From positions 99,434-163,433 of the forward strand of contig CAJFNC010000008.1 in the NCBI GenBank assembly GCA_904393835.1: DNA of 64,000 bases. Reading direction: 5' to 3'. The DNA is from an uncultured Ruminococcus sp. GTDB taxonomy: Bacteria; Bacillota; Clostridia; Oscillospirales; Acutalibacteraceae. Within the stretch, counting starts at the first letter, position 1, and every line of letters starts with the position of its first letter. The position numbers were made by a program, and so were the translations under genes. Positions 9,131-17,920 of the stretch are shown here, in pieces. The notes beneath the pieces are model-generated. The model did no database searches. It worked only from the letters and a program-made list of their open reading frames with translations, and had not been told where the DNA came from.

Positions 9131-9162
9131 CGGCGGCTGAACTATTTCGGCCGCCTCTTTAA
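9131..9162 (+). terminator. Terminator of the CpXC gene
   Basis: GGCGGC pairs with GCCGCC across an 11-12 base loop, followed by TCTTT. Confidence 0.6.
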
Positions 9163-9181
9163 TTAAATACACGTTTTAAGC

Positions 9182-9222
9182 AAAAAGGCCGCACGGCAAT
9201 ACCCGTGCAGCCCCCTATTTTT
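9182..9222 (-). terminator. Terminator of the DUF1275 gene
   Basis: On the minus strand GGCTGCACGG and CCGTGCGGCC form a stem with one mismatch, followed by TTTTTGC. Confidence 0.7.
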
Positions 9223-9249
9223 CATATACCTATATACTAAATTTACTTG

Positions 9250-9939
9250 TTATTTACCTGCTTTTGCGGGAATACCCAAAACTCGTCTTATCTTAAAGCC
9301 CTCAAGTCTTACGTATGCCGCAACGGAAAGAAGAATCGGAATAAAACAGAACCAAATACTGTATGTGCTGCAAAACACGCTTGTTACACACGAAAGAGCC
9401 GCTCCCGCGTGGAAACAGAGAAGCGTCATCCAGTAAAAACGTGTTTTTTCGAGCATTTTTTTGTCCTTATCCATTATATAGCTTACAAGCGATGTTGTAG
9501 CCTGACGGACATTGTTTGACGAAAAAACCGTCGCGCTTGCATAGCCGCCTGCCGTGCCGAACGCGTTCCACTGAACCGGAGTTACAAACAAAATCGGCAA
9601 TACCGCGATATACGGATTTATAACATGAGGAAACATTCCCATAAATATAACCGCGCAGATCGTCATTATCAAACTGATTGCCCTTATATCGGCTTTGAGA
9701 TGGCGCGTTGCCAAAACATAAAATATATTGCCCGCCATAAAAGCTGCCAAACCCGCAACAAGGAATAATATTCCGGAAAAATCCGCGCTGAATATCTTGC
9801 AGACAATGTGTATAAGATTAGCGGTCTGAGCGTTGCCGAAAACATCGTTGTGATTAAATATCGCGTAACACCCCAAAAAACCGCCGATTGCGCTCACCGC
9901 GTGGTGAAGCGTCATCTCTCTTTTTTTCTTCCTATCCAT
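9250..9939 (-). CDS. DUF1275 (YoaK-like) membrane protein
   Basis: A 229-residue integral membrane protein with about six to seven transmembrane segments. The N-terminal GGFLGCYAIFNHNDVFGNAQ followed by TANLIHI corresponds to the DUF1275 signature (G-x2-D/C-A...TGN position). The family is widespread, and its transported substrate, if any, is not established. It is divergent from a LysR-type regulator, with a palindromic operator between them, so it is the likely target of that regulator. Confidence 0.75.
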   Translation of the reverse strand: MDRKKKREMTLHHAVSAIGGFLGCYAIFNHNDVFGNAQTANLIHIVCKIFSADFSGILFLVAGLAAFMAGNIFYVLATRHLKADIRAISLIMTICAVIFMGMFPHVINPYIAVLPILFVTPVQWNAFGTAGGYASATVFSSNNVRQATTSLVSYIMDKDKKMLEKTRFYWMTLLCFHAGAALSCVTSVFCSTYSIWFCFIPILLSVAAYVRLEGFKIRRVLGIPAKAGK

Positions 9940-9982
9940 TTTATCATCCTCAAAATTCTTAACTACTCTTATACCGTAAATT

Positions 9983-10011
9983 ATTATAGCACATTGACTT
10001 TACAGATTAAA
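9983..10011 (-). promoter_or_regulatory. Candidate promoter of the DUF1275 gene
   Basis: On the minus strand TATAAT (9983-9988) has a weak -35 TTTAAT 17 bases away. The -35 abuts the palindrome at 10011-10031. Confidence 0.4.
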
Positions 10012-10022
10012 ATACATATAAT
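9994..10022 (+). promoter_or_regulatory. Promoter of the lysR-type gene
   Basis: TTGACT at 9994-9999 and TATAAT at 10017-10022 have a 17-base spacer. The -10 box lies inside the palindrome at 10011-10031, which fits autorepression. Confidence 0.7.
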
Positions 10023-10031
10023 ATATGTATT
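10011..10031. promoter_or_regulatory. Palindromic operator, probable LysR-type binding site
   Basis: AATACATAT and ATATGTATT are perfect 9-base inverted arms with a 3-base spacer. The site overlaps the regulator's own -10 box and touches the -35 of the divergent gene. It contains the T-N11-A pattern typical of LysR sites. Confidence 0.6.
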
Positions 10032-10047
10032 ATTATATCAAAAAGGT

Positions 10048-10962
10048 ATGGTGAACGGTTTGGATATTAAAGATTTAAAATATTTTTTGGCTGTCGCCCA
10101 GGAGGGAACAGTTACAAAAGCGTCAAAAAAGCTCTGTATTTCTCAGCCTCCGCTGAGCCGTCAACTCAAAGATTTGGAGGAGGAGCTCGGCGTTACGCTG
10201 TTCTACCGAGGCAAACGCCACATTGAGCTGAGCGAAGAGGGGGTTTACCTCAAACAACAGGCGGAAGAAATTTTGTCGCTTGTTGATATAACCGAGCAGC
10301 AGCTCAAGATGAGCAACTGCGGCACAATGGGTACAATTTCAATCGGCGCAACCGAGGGATGCGGCGCCGGCGTGCTCTCGGACATTATCGTGAAATTTCA
10401 CGAACTTTACCCCGACGTAAACTACAACGTGTGGTGCTCAAGCAGCCAGGAAATCGGCGAAAGGCTGTCAAAGGGACTGTTTGACATAGGTATAATACGC
10501 GAGCCGTTTAACTCGGCAAAATTTGACAGCCTGTTTCTGCGTAAAGAGGCATGGCTGATAATTATGAGCAAAAACCATCCTCTTGCCCAAAAAGAGGGCG
10601 ATGAAATTGAGCTTTCCGACTTGGCAGATACAAACCTTATTGTACCCTCACGCACCCCGATGGTGGACGCCATAAACAGCTGGTTTAACGAACAGGGCAC
10701 AAAACGTAAAATCATCTGCCGCTATAATACTCTTGCCAGTGTGCTCACCCTGATTGAGCACGGTCTCGGCGTTGCAATTACAACCGAGTCGGCATACTAT
10801 TTTACAAACTCCGACAAATTTGTTTACAAGACTATTTCCAATCCGAAGCACTATTCCAATCTGCTGATAATCAAACGCCGTCACAAGGTGATGTCGGCGT
10901 CCGCCACCTGCTTTTGGAATTATGTGCAGGATAACGCCGAGCTGTTTGAGCAGCATGACTGA
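10048..10962 (+). CDS. LysR family transcriptional regulator
   Basis: A 304-residue regulator of LysR type. Residues ~5-65 are the winged helix-turn-helix (LKYFLAVAQEGTVTKASKKL, SQPPLSRQLKDLEEELG), and residues ~95-295 the periplasmic-binding-protein-like effector domain. The ATG at 10048 follows the promoter, but its AAAGG lies only 1-2 bases away. GTG at 10051 or TTG at 10060 (giving the usual MDIKDLKYF) are credible alternative starts. It is divergent from the DUF1275 gene. The effector is unknown. Confidence 0.88.
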   Translation: MVNGLDIKDLKYFLAVAQEGTVTKASKKLCISQPPLSRQLKDLEEELGVTLFYRGKRHIELSEEGVYLKQQAEEILSLVDITEQQLKMSNCGTMGTISIGATEGCGAGVLSDIIVKFHELYPDVNYNVWCSSSQEIGERLSKGLFDIGIIREPFNSAKFDSLFLRKEAWLIIMSKNHPLAQKEGDEIELSDLADTNLIVPSRTPMVDAINSWFNEQGTKRKIICRYNTLASVLTLIEHGLGVAITTESAYYFTNSDKFVYKTISNPKHYSNLLIIKRRHKVMSASATCFWNYVQDNAELFEQHD

Positions 10963-11023
10963 TAAATGTTCAATTTAATAAATCGCACGGCATTTGCAAA
11001 CTGTCTGCCGTTATCACCATAAC

Positions 11024-11056
11024 AAAAAGCACAAGGGCTTTCCTTGTGCTTTTTAC
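11024..11056. terminator. Bidirectional terminator between lysR-type gene and citrate synthase
   Basis: AAAAAGCACAAGG and CCTTGTGCTTTTT form a perfect 13-base stem with a 5-base loop, placed between convergent genes. Confidence 0.9.
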
Positions 11057-11070
11057 TTGCTTAAAATAAC

Positions 11071-12441
11071 TTATCTGTCCTCAAGCGGAACATATTTTTT
11101 TTGCTTTGAAATGCTCATATATGCGGGACGGATAATCTTGCCGCCGTTTACGAGCTCTTCAAGACGGTGTGCGCTCCAGCCTGCAATACGAGCAGTTGCA
11201 AACAACGGTGTGTAAATCTCACTGGGAATGTTAAGCATACTGTAAAGCAAACCGCTGTAAAAATCTACGTTAGACGCAACACCCTTGTAGATTTTTCTCT
11301 TTTTGCCGATAACCTGCGGAGCAAGCCTTTCAACCCTTTCGTAAAGGTCAAATTCTCTGTTGTAGCCCTCTGCCTCTGCAAGACGCTGCACAGATCCTTT
11401 GAGAATCTGCTGTCTGGGGTCGGAAATTGTGTAAACCGCGTGGCCCATACCGTAGATAAGACCCTTTTTATCAAACGCTTTTTTGTCGAGGATTTTTTCA
11501 AGGTAATCCGCAATTGCTTCGTCGTCTTTCCAGTCGCTTACGTTTGCCTTTAAGTCCTCAAACATTTCGTAAACCTTTACATTTGCGCCGCCGTGCTTTG
11601 GACCTTTAAGTGACGCCAGAGCCGCCGCAATAGCGGAATACGTGTCTGTTCCGGAAGAGGTTACTACGTGGGTGGTAAATGTTGAGTTATTACCGCCGCC
11701 GTGTTCCATATGGAGAATAAGTGCCATATCAAGCACCTTTGCCTCAAGCGGAGTGTACTTTCTGTCGGGTCTTAAAAGCGACAAAATAACCTCTGCCGTT
11801 GACATTGACGGGTCGGCGCGGTGAATGTACAAACTCTTGTCACGCAGATAGTGGTTGTATGCGTGGTAGCCGTAAACAGTCAAAAGCGGGAATACCGAGA
11901 TAAGCTGAATTGACTGTCTCAAAACATTGTTAATGCTTGTGTCGTTCGGTTTTTTGTCATAACAGAACAGAGTAAGCACACTGCGTGCGATTGAATTCAT
12001 CATATCTTCACTCGGCGCTTTCAAGATTACGTCGCGAACAAAGTTTGACGGCAATGTTCTGTACTGCACCAAAAGTTCCTTGAAATCGTGCAGTTCCTTA
12101 GCATTTGGCATTTCGCCGAAAAGCAAAAGGTAAACCACTTCTTCAAAGCCGTAACGGTTGTCTTCGTTAATTCCTTTAATAATATCCTTAATATTGTAGC
12201 CTCTGTAATAAAGTTCGCCTTCACATGGAACCATCTTTCCGTCAACATTCTTACTCTGAATAATTGTGGAAATATCCGTAAGTCCTGTAAGTACACCCCT
12301 GCCGTCGAGGTCACGTAAGCCTCGCTTTACATTATACTTTGTGTAAAGTTCCGAATCAATAATGGAGTTTGATGTTACTTTTTCTGCCAGCATGTCAATC
12401 TCGGGGGTATTGTCTGAATATTCTCTAATCTGAGACACCAT
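11071..12441 (-). CDS. gltA: Citrate synthase
   Basis: Condenses oxaloacetate and acetyl-CoA to citrate in the cytosol. In an anaerobe without a complete cycle this feeds 2-oxoglutarate and glutamate synthesis. The protein has 456 residues, longer than the ~370-430 typical of bacterial type II enzymes, and resembles the long form seen in Clostridia. Active-site elements are visible: HMEHGGGNN (His247), PKHGGAN (His283), GMGHAVY (His334) and NVDFYSG further on. ATG with AGGAGTGATAT upstream. It is monocistronic here, with no aconitase or isocitrate dehydrogenase beside it, so this is not a cycle operon. The region 12442-12690 upstream is AT-rich, with a TATAAT but no clear -35. Confidence 0.92.
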   Translation of the reverse strand: MVSQIREYSDNTPEIDMLAEKVTSNSIIDSELYTKYNVKRGLRDLDGRGVLTGLTDISTIIQSKNVDGKMVPCEGELYYRGYNIKDIIKGINEDNRYGFEEVVYLLLFGEMPNAKELHDFKELLVQYRTLPSNFVRDVILKAPSEDMMNSIARSVLTLFCYDKKPNDTSINNVLRQSIQLISVFPLLTVYGYHAYNHYLRDKSLYIHRADPSMSTAEVILSLLRPDRKYTPLEAKVLDMALILHMEHGGGNNSTFTTHVVTSSGTDTYSAIAAALASLKGPKHGGANVKVYEMFEDLKANVSDWKDDEAIADYLEKILDKKAFDKKGLIYGMGHAVYTISDPRQQILKGSVQRLAEAEGYNREFDLYERVERLAPQVIGKKRKIYKGVASNVDFYSGLLYSMLNIPSEIYTPLFATARIAGWSAHRLEELVNGGKIIRPAYMSISKQKKYVPLEDR

Positions 12442-12689
12442 ATATCACTCCTTTTTTATTTACTATTTTATTATAACACATTTTTATTAAAAAGAAAAGA
12501 TACAATCATCTAAATTTTGTCATATATTTTTGTTTGTGTTTAAGCACATTGCAATTTTAATGACATTATTTATTCATTTTTATACTAACATTTCATTAAT
12601 CACTGTATTTACAGCAAAAAAATGAATTAATCATTTTAAAAAAATTCATAATCCGCATTATTATCCAAATTCAGTATTTCAGCGCAAAA

Positions 12690-12726
12690 ATAAACGGAGC
12701 AAACTTTAAAAGCCTGCTCCGTTTAT
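12690..12726 (-). terminator. Terminator of the amylase gene
   Basis: TAAACGGAGCA at 12691-12701 pairs with TGCTCCGTTTA at 12715-12725. On the minus strand the stem runs into TTTATTTTTG. Confidence 0.8.
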
Positions 12727-12762
12727 GATATTGTTTTTACAATTTGATATTACAATTGCCGA

Positions 12763-15015
12763 TTATTTGAGGTATGTACCGTTCGTGCCAATCTGACCGC
12801 TTATACCTGTAAAACCTGTTGCGCAGCATACATAAACTCTCATATTTGCCTTTCCGATTGACGGAACGGTAAGAGTGCCGTTTGTAACATTCTGAACATC
12901 GCCGGTTACAGCGTCAATATACTTGCCGTTGGGGATATTCTTGAATGTAGCGCCGCCTGAAATTGTTACGCAAGCAAGGCTGTCAACGCCTTCAGCTGTG
13001 TAGCGGCGGATATATGCCATATTGCCTGAAACATAATTGCTGTCAGTTGTGTACTGACCTTTCTGCAAAGCAGGAACAGCTCTTCTGATTTTGTTGAGCT
13101 GCTGAATGTGTACGGCAAGCGGAGAGCTGAGTGTTTCGGCAGCTGTACCCGTTGCAGTGTATTCGGCAAAATCGGTTGCGTTGATGTCACCCTCAATGTA
13201 ATCGCCGAAGTATGCGCGGCCTGTTGTTGAAAGCGGAGCGTTGGGACCTACGTCCATCGGAACGCCTGCCTGGAATTCAACTTCACTTCCGTAGTAAAGA
13301 CACGGAATACCGCGGAATGTAAAAAGAAGGTCAAGGTTTTCTGCCCAAGCCTGTGTGCCTCCGTTGTAACGGGTATCCATATCGGGACCGTAGTCGTGTG
13401 AGTCAACATATGTTACATTCCATGTTGAGTCGTTATAGTACGGATCCTCTTCAAGTCCTCTTCTGAATGCATTGCCGGCATTGCTGAAGTTCCAGTGCAT
13501 CGGGAAGTCGATTACGCCCGTGCCGTTTGACTGGCTGTAATCAGGTGTATGATATGTAATACCGTCGAGATATACGTTATCGGATGTAGGCTGGTTAGCC
13601 GTTGAGCTGTTGTCATTGTAATTTGCAATCGTAAGTTGAACATTTGCATCCCAGTCATCGCCGAGAGCTCCGATATATTTGCTGTCTGTTTCGGCCCAGG
13701 TGTAGAACGGCGCTGAAATAGCGGGAATGTTGTGATTCCAGAATTCGCTTACACGTGTGCAAACTTCACCAAATACATAGAAGTTGTCGCCGCCTGTGCT
13801 GAGCCATGACGGGAAGAAGAACTGGTTGAGCGTAAGTCTTGAAACGTGCTTTTCGGTATCCAATCTGAAACCGTCAACACCCATCTCAATATAGCTGTTG
13901 TAACAGTCGTTGAGATACTCGGCAACCTTCGGATTTTCGGTATTGATATCTACGCAGTCGCCGGCAATCTGACCTGTTTGTACAGTCGGGCTTTCCCAGC
14001 TTAGATCTTTGTAGTGATGATAGTTGTTTTCGGCGTCATGAGTACCTGAATCAAGCTCCTTTGTATCTTTCATAATGTTGAGTCGTGCCTGATACTGAGT
14101 ATTTGCATCAAGATCATCATAGTTTGGGAAAGTATTTGCAAGATCCGATCCTTCAATTACCTGCATACAGTCTGCCGATGCCAAATCCTCAATTGTATCA
14201 TACTCTTTTGTAAACATCGGAGCCAAAGCAGCCTCGCCGAAGTTACCGGAATGGTTGATAACTACGTCCTGAATAATCTTTAAGCCCTTCTCGTGAGCAG
14301 CGTCAATCAAATCCTGATATGTAGCGCCGTCGCTTTCATATCTTACATCAACTGTAGAGAAGTCAAAAGCATGATAACCATGATAATCGTAGCCTGAAGC
14401 GTTTGTTACAACGGGCGTAATCCAAATTGCGGAGAAGCCGAGAGCCTTGATGTAGTCGAGTTTATCGATAAGACCCTTAAAGTCACCGCGCCAAGCGGGA
14501 TCCGAATCGGGATTGTTGGCTTGTGCGTCATCCCAGCAGTGAACATTGTTGCCTGTGTCGCCGTCATAAAAACGTGTTGTGATTACAAAATAGATGGAAT
14601 CCTCTCTTAGATCCGTTCTTGTCCAGTCATCAACAGTTGCGGGATCCTTGCTGTACCATCTTTTGTTCTTGTACCACCACTCACCTGTATTTCTGGTAAG
14701 CTCTGCCGACTGCTCGCCGTTTGTGACAAACATCATATTGATTTTTGTCACATCGTTAAAGGTATAGGAGTAGTAGTTGTTACCCTCGTAATTCATTTTT
14801 GGACCGGGGTAATCGGTTGTGATATTTTGCGGAAGGCTGTTCCAATAATAAATTGAGGGTGTGCCTTCTTCGCAATAGTAGTGCACAGTAATGCTGCTTG
14901 ATTGTGAAACGCTGTCATCATCGCTCTTTTCAGCCGCATTTGTTGTAAATACGCCGACAGTGCATATTACACATAAAGCCAAAATCAAAGCAATGATTTT
15001 TTTCATTTTTGCCAT
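12763..15015 (-). CDS. Secreted GH13 alpha-amylase with N-terminal starch-binding-like domain
   Basis: Extracellular enzyme that cleaves alpha-1,4 links in starch. Residues 1-28 are a signal peptide. Residues ~42-125 resemble a CBM26-type starch-binding module (aromatic-rich, IYYWNSLPQN, WWYKNKRWY). Residues ~135-690 are the GH13 barrel with all four motifs: DVVINH (250-255), GFRLDTEKH with nucleophile Asp386, FGEV with acid/base Glu417, and VDSHD with Asp541. The C-terminus is a small beta domain. There is no dockerin, LPXTG or SLH anchor, so it is probably released. The ATG has GGAGG upstream. malQ and glgP at 49-53 kb would process the maltodextrins after uptake. No transporter is beside it. 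Confidence 0.92.
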   Translation of the reverse strand: MAKMKKIIALILALCVICTVGVFTTNAAEKSDDDSVSQSSSITVHYYCEEGTPSIYYWNSLPQNITTDYPGPKMNYEGNNYYSYTFNDVTKINMMFVTNGEQSAELTRNTGEWWYKNKRWYSKDPATVDDWTRTDLREDSIYFVITTRFYDGDTGNNVHCWDDAQANNPDSDPAWRGDFKGLIDKLDYIKALGFSAIWITPVVTNASGYDYHGYHAFDFSTVDVRYESDGATYQDLIDAAHEKGLKIIQDVVINHSGNFGEAALAPMFTKEYDTIEDLASADCMQVIEGSDLANTFPNYDDLDANTQYQARLNIMKDTKELDSGTHDAENNYHHYKDLSWESPTVQTGQIAGDCVDINTENPKVAEYLNDCYNSYIEMGVDGFRLDTEKHVSRLTLNQFFFPSWLSTGGDNFYVFGEVCTRVSEFWNHNIPAISAPFYTWAETDSKYIGALGDDWDANVQLTIANYNDNSSTANQPTSDNVYLDGITYHTPDYSQSNGTGVIDFPMHWNFSNAGNAFRRGLEEDPYYNDSTWNVTYVDSHDYGPDMDTRYNGGTQAWAENLDLLFTFRGIPCLYYGSEVEFQAGVPMDVGPNAPLSTTGRAYFGDYIEGDINATDFAEYTATGTAAETLSSPLAVHIQQLNKIRRAVPALQKGQYTTDSNYVSGNMAYIRRYTAEGVDSLACVTISGGATFKNIPNGKYIDAVTGDVQNVTNGTLTVPSIGKANMRVYVCCATGFTGISGQIGTNGTYLK

Positions 15016-15149
15016 AAATTTTCCTCCGGATATCTGATAAATTTCACAAATATTATTATAAATTAGAAAATAAAATATATTTTTCTTTTGTAGAATAATA
15101 AAATCATTGCGCTGCCAAATATTTGCGCTTTAGTTTAGGTAATATATAC

Positions 15150-15197
15150 AAAAAGCGACTTTAAAGCAAATTTTTCGTCGCTTTTAAGTCGCTTTTT
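15150..15197 (-). terminator. Terminator of the HAD phosphatase gene
   Basis: AAAAAGCGACTT at 15150-15161 pairs with AAGTCGCTTTTT at 15186-15197, with partial pairing inside; it is symmetric enough to work in both directions. Confidence 0.75.
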
Positions 15198-15218
15198 TGC
15201 ATAAGCCATAAGCATTAT

Positions 15219-16028
15219 TTATTTGAGTATATATTTTTCAAAGGTTTTTGCCACACCGTCGTCGTCGTTTGACTCGCAGATGTAGTCGGCAATTTTTTTA
15301 ACATCGCTTTCGGCATTGCCCATCGCAACGCCCATACCTGCATATCCTATCATAGTTATGTCGTTGTAGTGATCGCCGAACGCCATGGTTTCTTCACGGG
15401 GAATGCCGAGCTTTTCAAGCAGCATAGGCATCATAGAACCCTTGGTTACGCCAAACGGCATAATTTCGAGAAAATACGGCGCGCTTTTGTACACGTCAAG
15501 CAAACCGTCGTAACGATTTGAAAGTATCTTTGCGTACTCGTCAATCTCTTCGGGCTCGCCGGCAAGCAAAATTTTATTTATGTCAAAGGTTACTGCCGAA
15601 ATAAAGTCGTCAACAACCACCATATCCGTTTTTAAGACATCACGTTCAACGTAAGTATAATCATTAACCTTTGTGTCGGAATAAATTTTTTTGTCATCGT
15701 AAGTGTTTATTGTAATGTTGGAATTTTTGAGCACACCCACGATGTCGGCAATATATTCCTTGGGAAAAAGCTTGCTGACTATTGTCTGCCCGGTGGCACA
15801 GTTGATGATTTTGCCGCCGTTAAACGCCATAATGTAGCCGCCGTAGCGGTCAAGCAAAAGCTCTTTTGCAATAGGCTCAACGCCTACGGGGTGCCTGCCC
15901 GATGCAAGCACAATTATTTTTCCCGCCTTTTGCGCCTCAAGAATCGCGTATCTTGTAGCAGGGGTAATCTCTTTTTTGGAATTAGTCAAAGTTCCGTCAA
16001 TATCAAGCGCTATTAATTTATATTCCAT
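15219..16028 (-). CDS. HAD superfamily phosphatase, Cof type (class IIB)
   Basis: A 269-residue cytosolic phosphatase of the Cof/YidA group that dephosphorylates small metabolites such as sugar phosphates. Motif I is ALDIDGTLT (nucleophile Asp9, acid Asp11), motif II ASGRH, and motifs III/IV lie in AFGDHYNDITMIGYAGMGVA. The ~100-residue middle region is the type C2B cap that sets substrate choice. Length and order are normal. It is monocistronic, and its substrate cannot be read from the sequence. The 284 bases upstream (16029-16312) are AT-rich and show nothing else. Confidence 0.88.
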   Translation of the reverse strand: MEYKLIALDIDGTLTNSKKEITPATRYAILEAQKAGKIIVLASGRHPVGVEPIAKELLLDRYGGYIMAFNGGKIINCATGQTIVSKLFPKEYIADIVGVLKNSNITINTYDDKKIYSDTKVNDYTYVERDVLKTDMVVVDDFISAVTFDINKILLAGEPEEIDEYAKILSNRYDGLLDVYKSAPYFLEIMPFGVTKGSMMPMLLEKLGIPREETMAFGDHYNDITMIGYAGMGVAMGNAESDVKKIADYICESNDDDGVAKTFEKYILK

Positions 16029-16312
16029 AAATATCTCCTGTTAAAATACTTTTCGCATTTTTACCGAATTTTACAAACATAATATCACTATACCACATTT
16101 AATCAGGAAATTACAATATGTATGGATTGTTTTTTGTGTCGTTTTTTGTCGTATTATCGGTCTTTCCGCAGTGAGTGAGCTTTTAAACTATCGGCAGTAA
16201 ATATTTGCGCGCATCAAAATGTATTTTAATTATTTGCAAAATTTTGAAAAATATGCACGCTCAAAAATACAAGCGATGTTTTGATATAACGCTGCTTGTG
16301 TCCAAATTAAAT

Positions 16313-16639
16313 TTATCTCATTTGGTACTTTTTTAAATCTACTTTCCCGTTAATTACCTCTACGCCCTCTTTTTCGAGAAGCTGCTGCTGAACATTGATT
16401 CCGCCGAAAGCAAAATTTGGCGCCAACATCCCCTTTGAATTCACTACACGGTGGCAGGGGATTATTCCCGGAGCGGGGTTTTTATGCAACGCATTGCCGA
16501 CCGCCCTTGCGTAGCCCTTATTGCCCGCCATTACGGCAATTTGTCCGTAGGTGGCAACCTTTCCGCGGGGAATAGACAACACCGCGTCGTAGATTCGCTC
16601 ATACACCGTTTTTTCTCTTTTTATTTCGTCTGTAATCAT
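16313..16639 (-). CDS. MGMT-family protein (single-domain alkyltransferase-like)
   Basis: A 108-residue protein equal to the C-terminal DNA-binding/active-site domain of O6-methylguanine-DNA methyltransferases. PRGKVATYGQIA is the helix-turn-helix entry, ARAVGNALHKNP the Arg-finger/recognition helix, and PCHRV carries the methyl-acceptor Cys62. The N-terminal ribonuclease-like domain of Ogt/Ada is missing. Alkyltransferase-like proteins of this size normally have Trp in place of this Cys; here it is Cys, so the protein could be a true minimal suicide repair enzyme. Single gene, ATG start. Confidence 0.83.
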   Translation of the reverse strand: MITDEIKREKTVYERIYDAVLSIPRGKVATYGQIAVMAGNKGYARAVGNALHKNPAPGIIPCHRVVNSKGMLAPNFAFGGINVQQQLLEKEGVEVINGKVDLKKYQMR

Positions 16640-16693
16640 CTTTTTACACCCCTATTCTCAGTTTGTTTATATTGATATTTATAATTACTTATT

Positions 16694-16800
16694 CAAAGCT
16701 TTGCCTCCATCAAAGCCGGCAGCGCATTGCGCTGAGTTTTGATAACGGACACCCATATGCAAAGGCGGGTGACAGTATCCTGTTTTATATATCGGCTGTT
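16694..16800 (-). repeat. Dispersed intergenic repeat, copy R3 (reverse, middle hairpin deleted)
   Basis: In the reverse orientation: GCTTTG/CAAAGC hairpin, the palindrome GCAGCGCATTGCGCTG, then GATAACGGAC...GGCGGGTGACAGTATCCTGTTTTATAT. The ATTCAGC hairpin present in R2, R4 and R6 is missing. It occupies most of the gap 16640-16976; the rest of that gap is AT-rich and empty. Confidence 0.72.
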
Positions 16801-16976
16801 TTAACTTTACAGATGTATAAATTTTATTACTTTTAAAAAAAATAATCAACATAATGTAATTATAGGTTGTGCAAACCGTTAAACAAAAAAATCAATAGAC
16901 AATCAAACCCAGCAGGCAATATATTATTTGTTTTATTTTTTCTTTAAAACAAAAACAATGCCATTATACATAAAAA

Positions 16977-17000
16977 TAACCCCTTGAAAACAAAGGGTTA
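16977..17000 (-). terminator. Terminator of the LOG/small-protein operon
   Basis: TAACCCCTTG and CAAAGGGTTA form a stem with one mismatch and an AAAA loop; on the minus strand TTATTTTTATG follows. Confidence 0.65.
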
Positions 17001-17061
17001 TCGTATATAATTATAATTACAAAATGATTATTGCAATTATACTTAATTTTTTAAATATAAG

Positions 17062-17235
17062 TCAGTTTTGTTTTCGCACAACACCGTATTCGTCATCGGC
17101 TCTAAAATAGTGGCATTGGGTAACGCTTTCGTTGAGGAATTTCTCCATTTCGTCCTCGTCAAGATCAACGTCACAATAATTTCCCAACTCGTCGTCCATA
17201 ATGTAGTGCGTGCAAAATTCACATGAATCCGCCAT
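17062..17235 (-). CDS. Small acidic Cys-containing protein (DUF6472-like)
   Basis: A 57-residue protein. It begins MADSCEFCTHY and ends DDEYGVVRKQN, with Cys at 5, 8, 21 and 41, a spacing that suggests a small metal-binding or redox knuckle, and an acidic core (DVDLDEDEMEKFL). It resembles a family of short clostridial proteins catalogued as DUF6472, of unknown function. The ATG at 17235 lies 2 bases after the stop of the LOG gene, with GGAG eight bases upstream, so the two are translationally coupled. It is too short for most automatic thresholds. Confidence 0.75.
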   Translation of the reverse strand: MADSCEFCTHYIMDDELGNYCDVDLDEDEMEKFLNESVTQCHYFRADDEYGVVRKQN

Positions 17236-17237
17236 AG

Positions 17238-17822
17238 TCACTTCTCCGCATCAATAATATTTTGATATTTGTTGTAGGCAAAAGGCTCGTAGTTTTCGAG
17301 CTGTTCAAAAACCTCTTCTTCGCTGTTTGCCACAGAAAACAGCTTTGAACAGTCGTCGGCAATAAAGTCAGTCTGCTCGGCGTGATCCATCATACTGAGC
17401 ATTGAGTCGTAGTAGCCGTACATATTATATACGATAATCTGTTTTTCGTGGCGCCTGAGCTGTTTGAGCGTCAACACCTCAAAGAACTCCTCAAATGTTC
17501 CTATTCCGCCGGGACAAATGATAAAGGCGTCGGACTTATCCTCCATAATGCCTTTGCGTTCGCGCATAGTTTCGGTATAGATAAGCTCGGTACATTTGTC
17601 AAATATAACGTTAAGCTCATTAAAAAACGTCGGGGTCACCCCGATAATCCTGCCGTTTTCCGCCAAAGCCCCTCTTGCCGCAGCGCCCATTACGCCGTAT
17701 TTGCCTCCGCCGAAAACAAGCGTATCGCCGCGTTTTGCGATGTCTCGCGCAAGTTCAAAAGCAGAATCAAGATACTTTTTATCAATAATTTCGCTGGATG
17801 AACCAAAAACACATATATTCAT
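17238..17822 (-). CDS. LOG family (lysine decarboxylase-like) nucleotide phosphoribohydrolase
   Basis: A 194-residue Rossmann-fold protein of the LOG/YvdD family, whose characterised members cleave AMP or cytokinin riboside monophosphates to base and ribose 5-phosphate. GGGKYGVMG (38-46) and PGGIGTFEE (104-112) are the two family motifs, the latter with the catalytic Glu. The start is ATG at 17822, with AAGGAAATTCAG upstream; the open frame extends 26 codons further but without a binding site. It is coupled to the 57-residue protein gene downstream. Confidence 0.87.
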   Translation of the reverse strand: MNICVFGSSSEIIDKKYLDSAFELARDIAKRGDTLVFGGGKYGVMGAAARGALAENGRIIGVTPTFFNELNVIFDKCTELIYTETMRERKGIMEDKSDAFIICPGGIGTFEEFFEVLTLKQLRRHEKQIIVYNMYGYYDSMLSMMDHAEQTDFIADDCSKLFSVANSEEEVFEQLENYEPFAYNKYQNIIDAEK

Positions 17823-17920
17823 TCTGAATTTCCTTTCCGAATAAAAGCAGATGTTTTCTGCCTTAGCATATATTATACAATACTTAAACGAGTCGGTCAA
17901 TAAAAACGAACTTAGTTTTT

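Noticed and set aside
9808..10047. N-terminal extension of the LysR-type regulator upstream of 10048
   Set aside because: The upstream part of the frame runs through the divergent gene's start, both promoters and the operator, with no LysR features; the HTH begins right after 10048.
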